A stretch of 64,000 nucleotides of DNA from JANSYA01 sp965243385 (GCA_965243385.1 CBDEUV010000002.1:3968001-4032000), one strand, 5' to 3'; positions 1-8,405 are shown, numbered from the stretch's first letter. Notes: generated by a model not told the origin, from the letters alone. Made by a program: numbers and translations.

Positions 1-220
1 TGGTGTCGGTTTGCGCATCGGAATTGTTACCTTCGCTCAAAAACGGATCGCCGTAATTGAAGACGAGCGAGAGCGCCGGAGCCGGAAAATTGCGAACCTT
101 CAACGATCCCGCAGGCTGGTGCATCTGCAGGATGAAATCTACGAAGGGCGCAAGATCGGGCGGCGTCTCGTGAAAGCGGAAGTCCACGACGAATTGTCGA
201 TAAGATCGCCGTCGCCGCAA
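1..220 (-). CDS. AraC-type regulator, N-terminal part (partial)
   Basis: An open frame enters from the left edge. The visible N-terminus reads FVVDFRFHETPPDL and later LSLVFNYGDPF, which from memory resembles the N-terminal sensor domain of AraC-family regulators that precedes the HTH. The start is uncertain: TTG at 220 or GTG at 187, both in the same frame. It lies just downstream of the serine hydrolase gene on the same strand. The DNA-binding domain would be outside the window, so the family assignment is tentative. Confidence 0.4.
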   Translation of the reverse strand, partial: MRRRRSYRQFVVDFRFHETPPDLAPFVDFILQMHQPAGSLKVRNFPAPALSLVFNYGDPFLSEGNNSDAQTDT

Positions 221-224
221 CCAT

Positions 225-1787
225 TTACCCCGGACGCCGCAGCCGTTGTATCGCACGCCAGGCGCTCCGACCGGCGAGCGAGGCCAGAATCAAGACCAGT
301 AGTGCTGCACAGATCGCAAAGGCGAGGGGCGACTCCCAGATCGAGATCCGCCGGCTCCGAATATGGCCCATATGCATTGCGTCGTCGTCGAAAAGAATCG
401 TCGAATGGTCGAAGATCGAGCCCTGCATACGAAAACGGTTCGGGCCGATGGGAAGCAGCCTGCGCTCGCCGGTGATGAGCGACTCCTGGACCAGCGCATC
501 GCCCCGGCGCTCTACTTGAATGACCAGCAGATATTTCAGATACCAGTAGGCGGGATCGAGAAGATTTTCGGGTCGATACAGACCGACCGCCCGATCGAGT
601 GCTTCCGTTGAAGGCTGATAGTCCGCGGCGGCTGGTGCCGGCTGGACGATCTCGAGAATACGCCTGCCCGCGACCGAAGCGGGTTCGTTGTCCGCCAGAT
701 TCGAAAGAACCACCACGCCGGCTTTCGCCTCGGGCAATAGCGCCAATCGCGCCGCGGCGCCGCTACTGCTGCCGTCCCACCAGACCATGCGCCGTCCCGG
801 CTGTTCGCGTATTGCGAATCCAAGCCCGAAACCCTGGTCCATTTCGGGATGAACGCGGGCCTGCATCCGAATCATTTCGGCAACCGATTCCGGACGCAGG
901 ATGCGGACCCCGTCCAGCTCGCCTTCGCCGAGAATCATGAGGGCGAAACGGGCGAGATCGGAGGCAGTCGTGATGAGACCGCCGGCTGGAGCGGTTGCCG
1001 TCAGATTTGCGTGGTCGCTTCGCTCTGAGCCGCCGCTGAACCAGTGTCCGTACGCCGCTGCCAGCGAATCTTCAAGCGACCAGGGAGACTCAAAGCTCGA
1101 ACGATCCATCGCCAGGGGTTCGAAGAGAGCCTGACGGGCGTACTCGGGAAAACTTCGTCCAGCGGCTCGCGCCGCCACGTAGCCCGCGAGGGCGAAGCCA
1201 TTGTTGGAATAGATGACGCGCTCCCCGGGCGGAACAATGATGCGCTGACCCCGCGCAAGAAATTCATCCATAGTCGGAACCGGATCGCCCCGGTCGATGA
1301 TGCCGTTCCATCGTACGGGCAATCCGGAGTTGTGCGAGAGTAGTTGTCGGAGGGTCGCCGCGACAGGTTTGCCCCAGTCGGCCCGGATCCGGAAGGCCGG
1401 CTCCAGATACTCGTTCACGGGAACGTCCAGATCCAGGCGTCCCGCTTCGACCTGTTGCATAACAAGCGCGGCGGTCAAGATTTTTGAAACCGACGCCGCC
1501 GGATAAAGCGTATCGACGGTCGCCGCAAGTCCGGTTTCAAGATTCGCGAAACCCGAAGCGTATTCTGACAGGACGCGGCCGTCCCGGATCACCACAACGG
1601 ACATGCCCGGCGTACCCCCGGCGTTTCGCTCCGCCTCGACGATGCGCCTGATTTCAGCCTCCAGACCGGCGCTGACCGCCGGCTCTCCGGCCAGGGCCGC
1701 CGGCAGAAGAAACACAGCCAGCGTCCGGAATATTTTTTGCGCGAGGCCGCCTTTGGTCGTAACACACGAAGGAATCAGACGAGTCAT
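225..1787 (-). CDS. Serine hydrolase, beta-lactamase / class C PBP family
   Basis: A 520-aa exported serine hydrolase. An N-terminal hydrophobic signal segment (about residues 18-34) is followed by a beta-lactamase fold with the nucleophile motif SVSK (about residue 98) and the second motif YSNNG. The usual third HTG/KTG motif appears replaced by WWDGSSSG. A C-terminal membrane segment (LAFAICAALLVLILA) suggests anchoring at the inner membrane. Its ATG overlaps the stop of the upstream MFS gene (ATGA), so the two are co-transcribed. Family members act as esterases, D-aminopeptidases or penicillin-recognising proteins; the substrate cannot be told from sequence. Confidence 0.85.
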   Translation of the reverse strand: MTRLIPSCVTTKGGLAQKIFRTLAVFLLPAALAGEPAVSAGLEAEIRRIVEAERNAGGTPGMSVVVIRDGRVLSEYASGFANLETGLAATVDTLYPAASVSKILTAALVMQQVEAGRLDLDVPVNEYLEPAFRIRADWGKPVAATLRQLLSHNSGLPVRWNGIIDRGDPVPTMDEFLARGQRIIVPPGERVIYSNNGFALAGYVAARAAGRSFPEYARQALFEPLAMDRSSFESPWSLEDSLAAAYGHWFSGGSERSDHANLTATAPAGGLITTASDLARFALMILGEGELDGVRILRPESVAEMIRMQARVHPEMDQGFGLGFAIREQPGRRMVWWDGSSSGAAARLALLPEAKAGVVVLSNLADNEPASVAGRRILEIVQPAPAAADYQPSTEALDRAVGLYRPENLLDPAYWYLKYLLVIQVERRGDALVQESLITGERRLLPIGPNRFRMQGSIFDHSTILFDDDAMHMGHIRSRRISIWESPLAFAICAALLVLILASLAGRSAWRAIQRLRRPG

Positions 1788-3310
1788 ACCTTGCTCCTTT
1801 CCGATGCGGGATAGGGCGTTTCCGTCTGGCGTTCCGATTCAGGCGAATCAGTTTCGGAAACCCGCGCGGCGTCGCTGAGCTGGACCAGGCGGTGCGCGGA
1901 CGCCACTGCCAGGACCGCCACCAGGCACAGGAAGAGAAACAAATACAGAGCGCTATTGGAAATGCCGGCAAGGATCGGAGCTCCGGACTCCGAAGCCTGG
2001 AAGCGCGTCGCGTTGACGATCAGTCCTGTCATCGCGCCGCCGAAAGCGATTGCGAAGAGCTGCGCGGTCGAGAGCGCGGAGGCCGCGATGTCGCTGTCGG
2101 CTTCCGCGCTGAATTGAAATATACGAACGGAGAGATGCGGCCACGCTAAACCGATTCCGCTGCCGGCGACCAGGAGGGACACCCCGATCAGTGCGACGCG
2201 TAGCGAATCGAATTCACCGTTGCCGGGCGTCAGTCCGGCAAGCGACGCCATTCCGCCCAGGAGCAGCAGGGTCCCCGGGAAAAGTGCGCGATTGGCGCCG
2301 GTGCCGGACCAGCGCGCGCTGATCAGCTCGGCGGCCGCCCAGCCGACGGCGATCATCACGCTTATGTAGCCGGCGAACAGGGGCGAGAGCCCGTGCAGGT
2401 TCTGAAGAAACAACGGCATGAAAAACTCGGCGTTTTCGCTCACGCAGAGCAGCCCGAGGGTCAGGAAGGCCAGCGACAGCGGATTGCCGCCATCGAAAGT
2501 GCCCCGGGGAAAGATTCGGACCTCCGAGGTCTTTTCTTTCTGAACGAGAAAACCCAGCATTAATGCCGCGGCCAGCACGTGCGAAAGCTGGCTGCGAATC
2601 GTCGCTTCGGTACTGCCGACCGAAATCGCCAGCACGCTGCCCGCCAGCAAGATCAGTTGCGCAAAGGCGATGGGTTTCACGACTTTCGTCGCCTGTTTTT
2701 CACGCGGGGGTACAATGAGGCAGGCGACTATAATGTAGGCGATGGCGATCGGCAATTGCACGCCGAAAGCCAGGCGCCAGTTGCCCGATGGCGCGAAGAG
2801 TCCGCCGATCGCCGGCCCGATCAAAGTCGCGACGCCCCACATGCAAGAAAGCAGGGCGATGGCTCGCGGCCACAGCCGCTCATCAAAGAGCATCATGATC
2901 ATCGAATAGCAGAGTGCGAGCAACATGCCGGAGCCCGCGCCCTGCAGGACACGACCGATCAGCAAGACCGCCATTTCCGACGCCACCGCCGCCAGGCCGC
3001 AGCCTGTGATGAACAGCGCGCCCGCCAGGAAGTATGACCAGCGCGGGCCCAGGGCGCCCTGGACTCTGCCGCTCACGGCGGCGCTCAGAATCGACGCGAC
3101 TACGAAGAGGGTGGTGTTCCAGGCATAGTAATTCATGCCGCCGATATCGCTCACGATCGATGGCAAAAGCGTTGCGGTAATATAAATATCAACAGCGCCG
3201 AGGATCACGCCGCCGGTTACGATCACCGACAGGACGAGGTTTCGGCCATGCAGTAGCTCGGCCCAGCTCGCTTCGGGCGCCTGTTTTGCAGAAGTTTCCG
3301 AGTTTTTCAT
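1784..3310 (-). CDS. MFS drug-efflux-type transporter (14-TM, DHA2-like)
   Basis: About 508 aa with many hydrophobic segments and the MFS signatures around the second and third helices (GRVQGALGPRWSYFLAG, LIGRVLQGAGSGM). The length fits the 14-helix DHA2 drug:proton antiporters. The ATG at 3310 is preferred because the frame upstream to 3604 encodes no membrane protein and overlaps the divergent regulator. It overlaps the serine hydrolase gene by four bases and is divergent from a TetR gene that probably represses it. The substrate is unknown. Confidence 0.87.
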   Translation of the reverse strand: MKNSETSAKQAPEASWAELLHGRNLVLSVIVTGGVILGAVDIYITATLLPSIVSDIGGMNYYAWNTTLFVVASILSAAVSGRVQGALGPRWSYFLAGALFITGCGLAAVASEMAVLLIGRVLQGAGSGMLLALCYSMIMMLFDERLWPRAIALLSCMWGVATLIGPAIGGLFAPSGNWRLAFGVQLPIAIAYIIVACLIVPPREKQATKVVKPIAFAQLILLAGSVLAISVGSTEATIRSQLSHVLAAALMLGFLVQKEKTSEVRIFPRGTFDGGNPLSLAFLTLGLLCVSENAEFFMPLFLQNLHGLSPLFAGYISVMIAVGWAAAELISARWSGTGANRALFPGTLLLLGGMASLAGLTPGNGEFDSLRVALIGVSLLVAGSGIGLAWPHLSVRIFQFSAEADSDIAASALSTAQLFAIAFGGAMTGLIVNATRFQASESGAPILAGISNSALYLFLFLCLVAVLAVASAHRLVQLSDAARVSETDSPESERQTETPYPASERSKV

Positions 3311-3542
3311 ATTACTGCCTAAACTCCCATCCTCTTCATGATTCAGTCGGGCCGTGGGCTGCCCGGGAGAGGTGGTTTTGATTTTTGTACCGGTTCGCAC
3401 TGAATTGTGTTGCCTGTCGATCTTTTTTTGCGAAGCGGTACAAAAATAGGATTCGCTCTGGCAGAAATCCGGGTGGACAGGTGTGATCGCGAGCCTGACC
3501 CGTATTAGTGTCTGACCGCTCCATGAGTCGAGATGCCAGGAT

Positions 3543-4148
3543 ATGAAAGCCAGGAAGAGAGGCAGACCCCGCGAATTTGACGTCGACACGGCTTTGAAAG
3601 CCATGGCGGATGCGTTTTCGACCAGGGGGTTCAGTGCAACGTCCCTGGATGATCTGGCCCAATGCTCTGGAGTAAATCGGCCGAGCCTCTATGCGACATT
3701 TGGCAATAAACTGTCCATCTTCCTGGCCGTGATCGATTCGTTCTTCGGACAATTCGAGCGAGAGATGGCGGAAGCCGTCGACGAATCGGCGCCGCTCGTA
3801 GAATATCTGAATCAGTTTTACGCCGCCGAGCTGGACGCTTATTTTCACGGTACGGCGGCCCGGGGGAACCTGGTGTTTTCCAATGCCGTTTCCGAAGCCC
3901 ACGCATACCCCGAAATCGGCGAACGCGTTTTGCGTTTGATCAAAACGCTGGAAGATCAGGTGGCCCGGCGAGTCGCCCGTGAGTTTACGCAAACGAATCG
4001 CGATCCATCAGAAGCGCACTCCATTGCTCAACTCGCGATCGGTTATCTGATGACTCTTTCGAACAAAGCCAGATCCGGTTGCGATCAAACCGCACTCGGC
4101 GAAGAAGCGCGGCGCATATCGGCGCTCCTGGCCAGGCTCGTGGAGTAG
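3543..4148 (+). CDS. TetR-family transcriptional regulator
   Basis: A 201-aa protein with a TetR N-terminal HTH (about residues 8-55; STRGFSATSLDDLAQCSGVNRPSLYATFGNK). The C-terminal half is helical and forms the ligand/dimer domain. It is divergent from the MFS exporter and serine hydrolase operon, with about 230 bp between the start codons. It therefore probably represses that operon and responds to an exported compound. The ligand is unknown. Confidence 0.88.
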   Translation: MKARKRGRPREFDVDTALKAMADAFSTRGFSATSLDDLAQCSGVNRPSLYATFGNKLSIFLAVIDSFFGQFEREMAEAVDESAPLVEYLNQFYAAELDAYFHGTAARGNLVFSNAVSEAHAYPEIGERVLRLIKTLEDQVARRVAREFTQTNRDPSEAHSIAQLAIGYLMTLSNKARSGCDQTALGEEARRISALLARLVE

Positions 4149-4232
4149 ATCGAAGAAAGCCTTTCCGTCCCACACACCGGAGCCTGCGCCTTTAGTTGAG
4201 CAGCGGGAGTTACGCAAGCTGGCCAGAACAGG

Positions 4233-5264
4233 TCATCCGGTCTCACGTTTGATCACAACTTTTCCAAAGTGCTGTCCCGATTGTAAATACCGGAGGGCGT
4301 CTCCAGTATCCTGCCACGCGAATTCCCGGTCCACCACCGGCTGAATATTATGGATCTCCATGAAATCGCGCATATTTGCGTAATCGTCGCGGTTCCCGAT
4401 TGAAATTCCCTGAAGCCGAATCGCTTTGAACATCAGGTCCGGGACCATCAAATCTTTTGTCACCCCGGTAAGAACGCCGATTACAGCTATGGTTCCGCCG
4501 ACCTTCACGGCCCGGATCGAATGCTGTAGAGTGGCGGCGCCTCCGACGTCCAGCACCAGGTCGGCGCCGATTCCGTCCGTGATTTTGAGTACCCGATCGG
4601 ACCACTCCGAGTTTGTGCGATAATTAATAGTATGCGTCGCACCCAGCTCTTTCGCTCTCGCGAGCTTGGAATCGCTTGATGATAAGAGTATTGTCGTCGC
4701 ACCCATTGCGACGGCGAATTGCAGCGCATGACTGGAAACGCCTCCAGTCCCCTGAATCAATACCACGTCTCCAGGCCGCATGGGCTGTAAATTGAGAGCC
4801 GACCAGGCCGTGACTCCCGCACAGGGCAGGGTGGCCGCCTGGACCGCATCCAGATGGGCCGGGTAGAGAGTGACTCCACATTCGTGGAAGGTTCGGTATT
4901 CGCTCAAAACGCCGCCGTATCTGGCTCCGCCCAGAGCGCTCTCTGTGACCCCGGCAGTGATCGGGCCGCTCATCCATTCCTGAAAAAACAGCGGACTGAC
5001 TCGATCGCCGGGCGCGAGGCTTTCCACTCCGTCTCCAATGGCGATGATTTCTCCGGCCCCGTCGCTGAGCGGAACAAAAGGCAACGCGAGATCGTCACCG
5101 ACCCCGGCCCCGCCCTGAATCGTCAGGATGTCTTTCCAGTTCAGCGAAAATGCGTCCATGCGCACGAGGACTTGCTTATAACCGGGTACCGGCGGCTGTT
5201 CTTCCAGAATCGCCAGATTTTCAAAGGAGCCGCGTTCGATCAGTTTGATGGTCTTCACAGGCAC
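4233..5264 (-). CDS. Zinc-independent MDR oxidoreductase (quinone oxidoreductase-like)
   Basis: A 343-aa medium-chain dehydrogenase/reductase. It has a GroES-like N-terminus (LNWKDILTIQGG), the loop GDRVSPLFF, and a Rossmann domain with GTGGVSSHALQFAVAMGA. The catalytic and structural zinc cysteines of alcohol dehydrogenases are absent, so it is more like NADPH:quinone or enoyl reductases. It is divergent from a TetR gene at 5405, which probably controls it. The substrate is unknown. Confidence 0.85.
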   Translation of the reverse strand: MPVKTIKLIERGSFENLAILEEQPPVPGYKQVLVRMDAFSLNWKDILTIQGGAGVGDDLALPFVPLSDGAGEIIAIGDGVESLAPGDRVSPLFFQEWMSGPITAGVTESALGGARYGGVLSEYRTFHECGVTLYPAHLDAVQAATLPCAGVTAWSALNLQPMRPGDVVLIQGTGGVSSHALQFAVAMGATTILLSSSDSKLARAKELGATHTINYRTNSEWSDRVLKITDGIGADLVLDVGGAATLQHSIRAVKVGGTIAVIGVLTGVTKDLMVPDLMFKAIRLQGISIGNRDDYANMRDFMEIHNIQPVVDREFAWQDTGDALRYLQSGQHFGKVVIKRETG

Positions 5265-5404
5265 CCTCCATGCAAGTTTACATAAAAACTAAAAGTGTCA
5301 GAATGTCTCATGCGGGCAGCTTTACGAAAATACAAAAAGTGTCAACATGATTTTCCGGCGCGGGCTTTCGGGTTGACACTTCGACTATTGCTGTCAGCCT
5401 GTAG

Positions 5405-5992
5405 ATGATGGTTGCAGCCGTGCCGGGACAGATACGTCGGGATCAAATTCTCGATTCCGCTTTTAGCAGATTTAAGCTATACGGCTACGCCAGGACGTCG
5501 ATGGGAGACATCGCCGCTCAGGCGGAGCTTTCGCGCACCGCGCTCTACCAGCATTTCAAGAATAAAGAAGAAGTATTTCTCGCCATCAGCCAGCGCCTGA
5601 TCGATGATTCTTTGCGGGCCATAGCCGATGCTGAAAAGACGCCCGGTCCGGCGGACCTTCGATTGAAGGCAATCATGGAAGCCCGTCTGAACTGCTTCTT
5701 CGACCTGCGCTACGGCTCCGAACACGGCAAAGAGCTGATCGACGAAAACAGTAAGATCTGTGGATCTCTCAAGACGGACGCCAATGAGCGCCTGGTCCAA
5801 AAAGTAGCGAGGATCTTGAGCGATGGTGAAAAGCAGGGGAATTACAGGCTGCAGTCTATATCAGCGGATCGTATGGCGCGTATGCTTATCGACGGTTGTA
5901 CCGGAGTGATTACTGAGGGGCTCACCGAAAAGCAGGCCCGCAAACGACTGAACGATTTTCTGAGCATCTTCCTGCGCGGCCTCAGTTCGTGA
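5405..5992 (+). CDS. TetR-family transcriptional regulator
   Basis: A 195-aa protein with an N-terminal TetR HTH (about residues 10-58; TSMGDIAAQAELSRTALYQHFKNKEE). It is divergent from the MDR oxidoreductase. The 140-bp gap holds two copies of AAAAAGTGTCA-like sequence near 5325 and 5290 that could be its operators (inference). It is the last chromosomal gene before the island. Confidence 0.87.
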   Translation: MMVAAVPGQIRRDQILDSAFSRFKLYGYARTSMGDIAAQAELSRTALYQHFKNKEEVFLAISQRLIDDSLRAIADAEKTPGPADLRLKAIMEARLNCFFDLRYGSEHGKELIDENSKICGSLKTDANERLVQKVARILSDGEKQGNYRLQSISADRMARMLIDGCTGVITEGLTEKQARKRLNDFLSIFLRGLSS

Positions 5993-6134
5993 AACGGGCT
6001 GGCATTAACGCACCGCGATGGGTGCCGGAAATGCTTTTGGAGGCCCTGGCGGCGAGCACGGAGGCGTGCCGCGAGTCGACCGGCCCTTGCACGGATGCAA
6101 GCGCAAGCCGATGGGATTCGAAAGACAGGGCAGG

Positions 6135-6290
6135 TTTTTGGGCTCCCATCGCTCGCAGCGCACACGAATGGGAGCAAAGATTCGAGGAAAGGTATTTGGG
6201 ATGCATTGCTCGCGCAGCATAAGGATGGGAGCAGAGATCCGAGGAAAGGCTTTTGGGCTCCCATCGCTCGCAGCGCACATGGAAGTGCGC
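6135..6290. repeat. Three tandem ~57-bp imperfect repeats plus an inverted copy
   Basis: Units begin at about 6135, 6193 and 6250. Each starts with TTTGGG and ends with a GGGAGCA...GAGGAAAGG block, except the third, which diverges. A reversed copy (GATGGGAGCCCAAAAA) follows at about 6332. The rest of 5993-6353 shows no convincing gene: its open frames are low-complexity and run in several frames. In the uninterrupted chromosome this block would lie directly downstream of tRNA-Ser. Confidence 0.6.
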
Positions 6291-6348
6291 TGAGTTTGCA
6301 CGCTGTCGCATGGATGCGACCGTGTGCAAACCGATGGGAGCCCAAAAA

Positions 6349-6364
6349 CCGTTCGGAGAGGTAT
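6349..6364. other. attL
   Basis: The left junction reads chromosomal CCGTT, then core CGGAGA, then the element side GGTAT. The element side is the same as that next to the internal attP at 13047-13052. The chromosomal side would have abutted the 3' end of tRNA-Ser before integration. Confidence 0.85.
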
Positions 6365-6463
6365 AAACGTGGATCGAAAAAGATCTCCGTGGAGACTGAG
6401 ATCGCCGGCCATATTAGGTTGATGTTCCGCTTCTGGAAAGCGGGCATTTCGCTCAGTGCCTGA
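6354..6463 (+). pseudogene. Detached 3' end of the serine recombinase gene
   Basis: The frame starting at the attL core encodes ERYKRGSKKISVETEIAG and continues to a TGA at 6461-6463. The same peptide follows the recombinase C-terminus in the unsplit internal copy (12943-13052). In the circular form this piece would be joined in frame to the recombinase ending at attR, adding about 35 residues. Confidence 0.85.
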
Positions 6464-6594
6464 TGTGGTTACAAATGCGTATACTTTGTGGTTACAATTT
6501 CAACCCTCGGATATTCAACAATCGGGAAAGACAATCGGGAAAGACAATCGGGAAACCCGCAAACATCATCTGGTACGTTATTAGCTCCTGATAC

Positions 6595-6629
6595 AAAAAA
6601 CCCCGGGTCAAAAACGTCCCGGGGTTTTG
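6595..6629 (-). terminator. Intrinsic terminator after left gene B
   Basis: A GC-rich hairpin (ACCCCGGGAC / GTCCCGGGGT type arms around a short loop) is followed on the minus strand by a run of T. It sits about 20 bp beyond the gene B stop codon and is duplicated in the right arm at 12622-12656. Confidence 0.85.
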
Positions 6630-6648
6630 CAGATTCAATCCGTGAATT

Positions 6649-7083
6649 TCAACTGGCTTCGCGTAAATCGTCGCCAGCAGCCTCCAGATAACCAAGTTTT
6701 AACAGATTTTCGTCCCAGATGTTCGCGCGAGTCTGTAGCGTATTCATTTGCTCCATATCAATCAGAACCAACTCGCGCCCGTTGTTCACCGGGAATCGAG
6801 TGTAAACGTAACACGTCTCGCCGGTTAATTCGCAGTGCCAGACCACCGCTCGCCAGGACGATCCGTCCGAATTGCATTCGAATCCTATTTCAAAGACGCG
6901 CGAAATCTCGTCGCCCATGTCTTCGACTCGCATGACGCGCAGATAGTCCGTAACGCCCAAACCAATTTTTCCAATATATTCGATAACCAGAAGCGGATGC
7001 CCGCCGTTGCCGATGCGAATCGGCCGCTGCTTCAACTGCGCGAATCCGCCGTTTTTCTCAATGATCGCCTGAACTGTTTGCAT
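6649..7083 (-). CDS. Island protein B, 144 aa, unknown (left copy)
   Basis: ATG at 7083 with a GGAGG ribosome-binding site 6 bp upstream. The protein is soluble, rich in beta-strand-like segments (LLVIEYIGKIGLGVTDY, AVVWHCELTGETCYVYTRF) and has no signal peptide. It starts MQTVQAIIEKNGGF, which vaguely recalls small plasmid or phage proteins of unknown function; no function is assigned. It follows gene A by about 40 bp and ends at a strong terminator, so tRNA array, gene A and gene B form one transcription unit. An identical copy is in the right arm. Confidence 0.75.
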   Translation of the reverse strand: MQTVQAIIEKNGGFAQLKQRPIRIGNGGHPLLVIEYIGKIGLGVTDYLRVMRVEDMGDEISRVFEIGFECNSDGSSWRAVVWHCELTGETCYVYTRFPVNNGRELVLIDMEQMNTLQTRANIWDENLLKLGYLEAAGDDLREAS

Positions 7084-7122
7084 ACGTATTCCTCCATGTT
7101 TGCTGCAATTTCTTCCATTTGT

Positions 7123-7458
7123 CTATAGATCTGTTTTCACTTTCAATCTTCCGCCGCCGCGTCGCTGGAGAGCCGTCGACGGAAAAACGTCCGCCCCAAG
7201 ATCTTTCGCGATCAGGCCGCGAAGATAAGCGGAGACGTTTTTGTGTTTCGCCTTGATGATTTCGAGTGTCAGCAGCGGCATCTGAACCTTGAATGACCGC
7301 AGCTGAGCTATTTCAGAAGCGCAGATTGCGCAGCCTTCCGGATCAATCAGCCGCAGATCCTGTCCGCAGCGCGAACACGGTACCGGTGATTCGCTTTTCG
7401 CCACCGTTGATTTTAATACCGGAGAATATCCAGAGCCCGGCCAGTGATACTCAGACAC
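7123..7458 (-). CDS. Island protein A, zinc-ribbon protein (left copy)
   Basis: The GTG at 7458 is chosen because an AAGGGGG ribosome-binding site sits just upstream. The open frame continues to 7620 but that part looks non-coding. The resulting 111-aa protein has a zinc-ribbon pattern (CSRCG then CAIC, about residues 28-47). A segment with the look of a ribbon-helix-helix or small helical DNA-binding domain follows (LLTLEIIKAKHKNVSAYLRG), and the tail is basic. It lies between the tRNA array and gene B on the same strand. A nucleic-acid-binding role is inferred from the motifs only. Confidence 0.7.
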   Translation of the reverse strand: MSEYHWPGSGYSPVLKSTVAKSESPVPCSRCGQDLRLIDPEGCAICASEIAQLRSFKVQMPLLTLEIIKAKHKNVSAYLRGLIAKDLGADVFPSTALQRRGGGRLKVKTDL

Positions 7459-7665
7459 GCCAACCCCCTTCGCCCCTTCTGGCTCAGACTGCGGAAAGGG
7501 TCGAGTAAGTCGAAAACACAAATCTGCAAATCCCCAGAAAGCACATGCCGTTAATGATGTTAATACATCGCTTCGCAATATCAACTCTAAAAATATCCCA
7601 CACAAAAAATCCGCTTTCAAATAAGATTCAGATATATTAACATGTTTTTATTGTATATTAACATT

Positions 7666-7685
7666 CGGAGGCGGCAGGACTCGAA
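7666..7685 (-). pseudogene. Truncated tRNA-Ser(TGA), 3' end only
   Basis: Only the last 20 nt of the tRNA (part of the T-arm, the acceptor strand CGCCTCC and discriminator G) are present. They are identical to the end of the complete tRNA-Ser(TGA) at 11502-11584. This marks the inner breakpoint of the left inverted-repeat arm and shows that the left arm is the duplicated copy. Confidence 0.85.
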
Positions 7686-7713
7686 GAGTATTTTGGAATC
7701 CTCGCTTGAATTG

Positions 7714-7790
7714 TCGGCGTAGCAGGACTTGAACCCGCGACTGACACGACTTATAAGGTCGCCGCTCCTCACCAACTGAGCTATACGCCG
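7714..7790 (-). tRNA. tRNA-Ile(TAT)
   Basis: Acceptor arms CGGCGTA/TACGCCG pair fully and the anticodon loop is CTTATAA on a GCGAC/GTCGT stem, with a normal D-arm and T-arm. It would read AUA. No CCA is encoded. It is the last intact tRNA of the left array. Confidence 0.85.
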
Positions 7791-7794
7791 ATGG

Positions 7795-7866
7795 TCAGGG
7801 GTGAGGGACTCGAACCCACCGCTCGGAAGACACAATTCCGAATGTTACCAGATACACCAACCCCTA
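7795..7866 (-). tRNA. tRNA-His(GTG)
   Basis: Anticodon loop TTGTGTC sits on a CGGAA/TTCCG stem. The acceptor is TAGGGGT/ACCCCTG with a U1-G72 wobble. The usual encoded G-1 opposite C73 is missing: position -1 is A and the discriminator is A. The T-stem has one mismatch. Confidence 0.75.
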
Positions 7867-7872
7867 TCATCA

Positions 7873-7946
7873 CATCCCGGCGAGGATTCGAACCCCGATT
7901 CACGGAGTTAGAAGCACCGCGCTTTCTCCAGTTAAGCTACCGGGAT
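7873..7946 (-). tRNA. tRNA-Arg(TCT)
   Basis: Acceptor ATCCCGG/CCGGGAT, anticodon loop CTTCTAA, T-loop TTCGAAT, discriminator G. The anticodon stem CGGTG/CTCCG has one T-T mismatch. Confidence 0.82.
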
Positions 7947-7948
7947 AT

Positions 7949-8021
7949 TCGAAGCGGATGGAGTCGAACCACCACTGCCGGCATATCAGGCCGAAGTTCT
8001 AAACCGTTAAACTACGCTTCG
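7949..8021 (-). tRNA. tRNA-Ile(GAT)
   Basis: Anticodon loop CTGATAT on a TCGGC/GCCGG stem; acceptor CGAAGCG pairs with CCGCTTCG; discriminator A. It is the second isoleucine tRNA of the array. Confidence 0.82.
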
Positions 8022-8025
8022 TTTT

Positions 8026-8096
8026 CGCCGCGTAGGGGAATCGAACCCCTGCTGCCTGAGAGACAATCAGGCATTCTACCATTAAATTAACGCGAC
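8026..8096 (-). tRNA. tRNA-Asp(GTC)
   Basis: Acceptor GTCGCGT/ACGCGGC, anticodon loop TTGTCTC on CCTGA/TCAGG, T-loop TTCGATT. The discriminator is G, as usual for aspartate. Confidence 0.85.
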
Positions 8097-8099
8097 ATT

Positions 8100-8173
8100 A
8101 AGGGCTCACGGGAATCGAACCCGTAATCTCCTGCTTCGTAGGCAGGCGCTCTAATCCGTTGAGCCAGAGCCCT
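8100..8173 (-). tRNA. tRNA-Arg(ACG)
   Basis: Acceptor AGGGCTC/GAGCCCT, anticodon loop CTACGAA on CCTGC/GCAGG. The ACG anticodon would need A34-to-inosine editing (TadA) to read CGN; a deaminase gene is at 26155. The discriminator appears to be T, which is unusual. Confidence 0.83.
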
Positions 8174-8178
8174 ATGTG

Positions 8179-8252
8179 TGGAAACGGTCGGCTTCGAACC
8201 GACGACCTTCTGCTTGCAAAACAGACGCTCTTGCCATCTGAGCTACGTCCCC
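8179..8252 (-). tRNA. tRNA-Ala(TGC)
   Basis: Anticodon loop TTTGCAA on TCTGT/GCAGA. The acceptor GGGGACG/CGTTTCC contains the G3-U70 wobble that marks alanine tRNAs; discriminator A. Confidence 0.87.
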
Positions 8253-8255
8253 ATG

Positions 8256-8329
8256 TACGAGTTGTTGGATTTGAACCAACGGCCTCCTGTTTGTAAGACA
8301 GGCGTTCTAACCAGCTGAACTAAACTCGT
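8256..8329 (-). tRNA. tRNA-Val(TAC)
   Basis: Acceptor ACGAGTT/AACTCGT, anticodon loop CTTACAA on CCTGT/ACAGG, regular D-arm and T-arm, discriminator A. Confidence 0.88.
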
Positions 8330-8332
8330 ATG

Positions 8333-8405
8333 TTGCGATGGAAGGATTCGAACCTTCGACTTCCTGGGTTATGAGCCCGGCACGCTACCGCTGCGCTACA
8401 TCGCA
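8333..8405 (-). tRNA. tRNA-Met(CAT), initiator-like
   Basis: Anticodon loop CTCATAA. The anticodon stem CCGGG/CCCAG keeps the three consecutive G-C pairs typical of initiator tRNA. Unlike bacterial initiators, positions 1 and 72 form a T-A pair (acceptor TGCGATG/CATCGCA) rather than a mismatch, so initiator function is uncertain. Confidence 0.8.

Larger units (their letters stand above)
6354..7685. repeat. Left inverted-repeat arm (1332 bp)
   Basis: It matches the reverse complement of 11565-13052. All encoded proteins, in every frame, are identical to those in the right arm. Two differences are visible: three copies of a 13-bp AATCGGGAAAGAC unit here against two on the right, and absence of the 161-bp insert plus 8-bp duplication found at 12758-12934. 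It starts exactly at attL and ends inside a truncated tRNA-Ser(TGA) 3' end. Confidence 0.92.

Noticed and set aside
5842..6447. Open frames (up to 201 codons) across 5842-6447
   Set aside because: They read tandem repeats in several frames, with Cys/Arg/Ser-rich composition; no ribosome-binding site.
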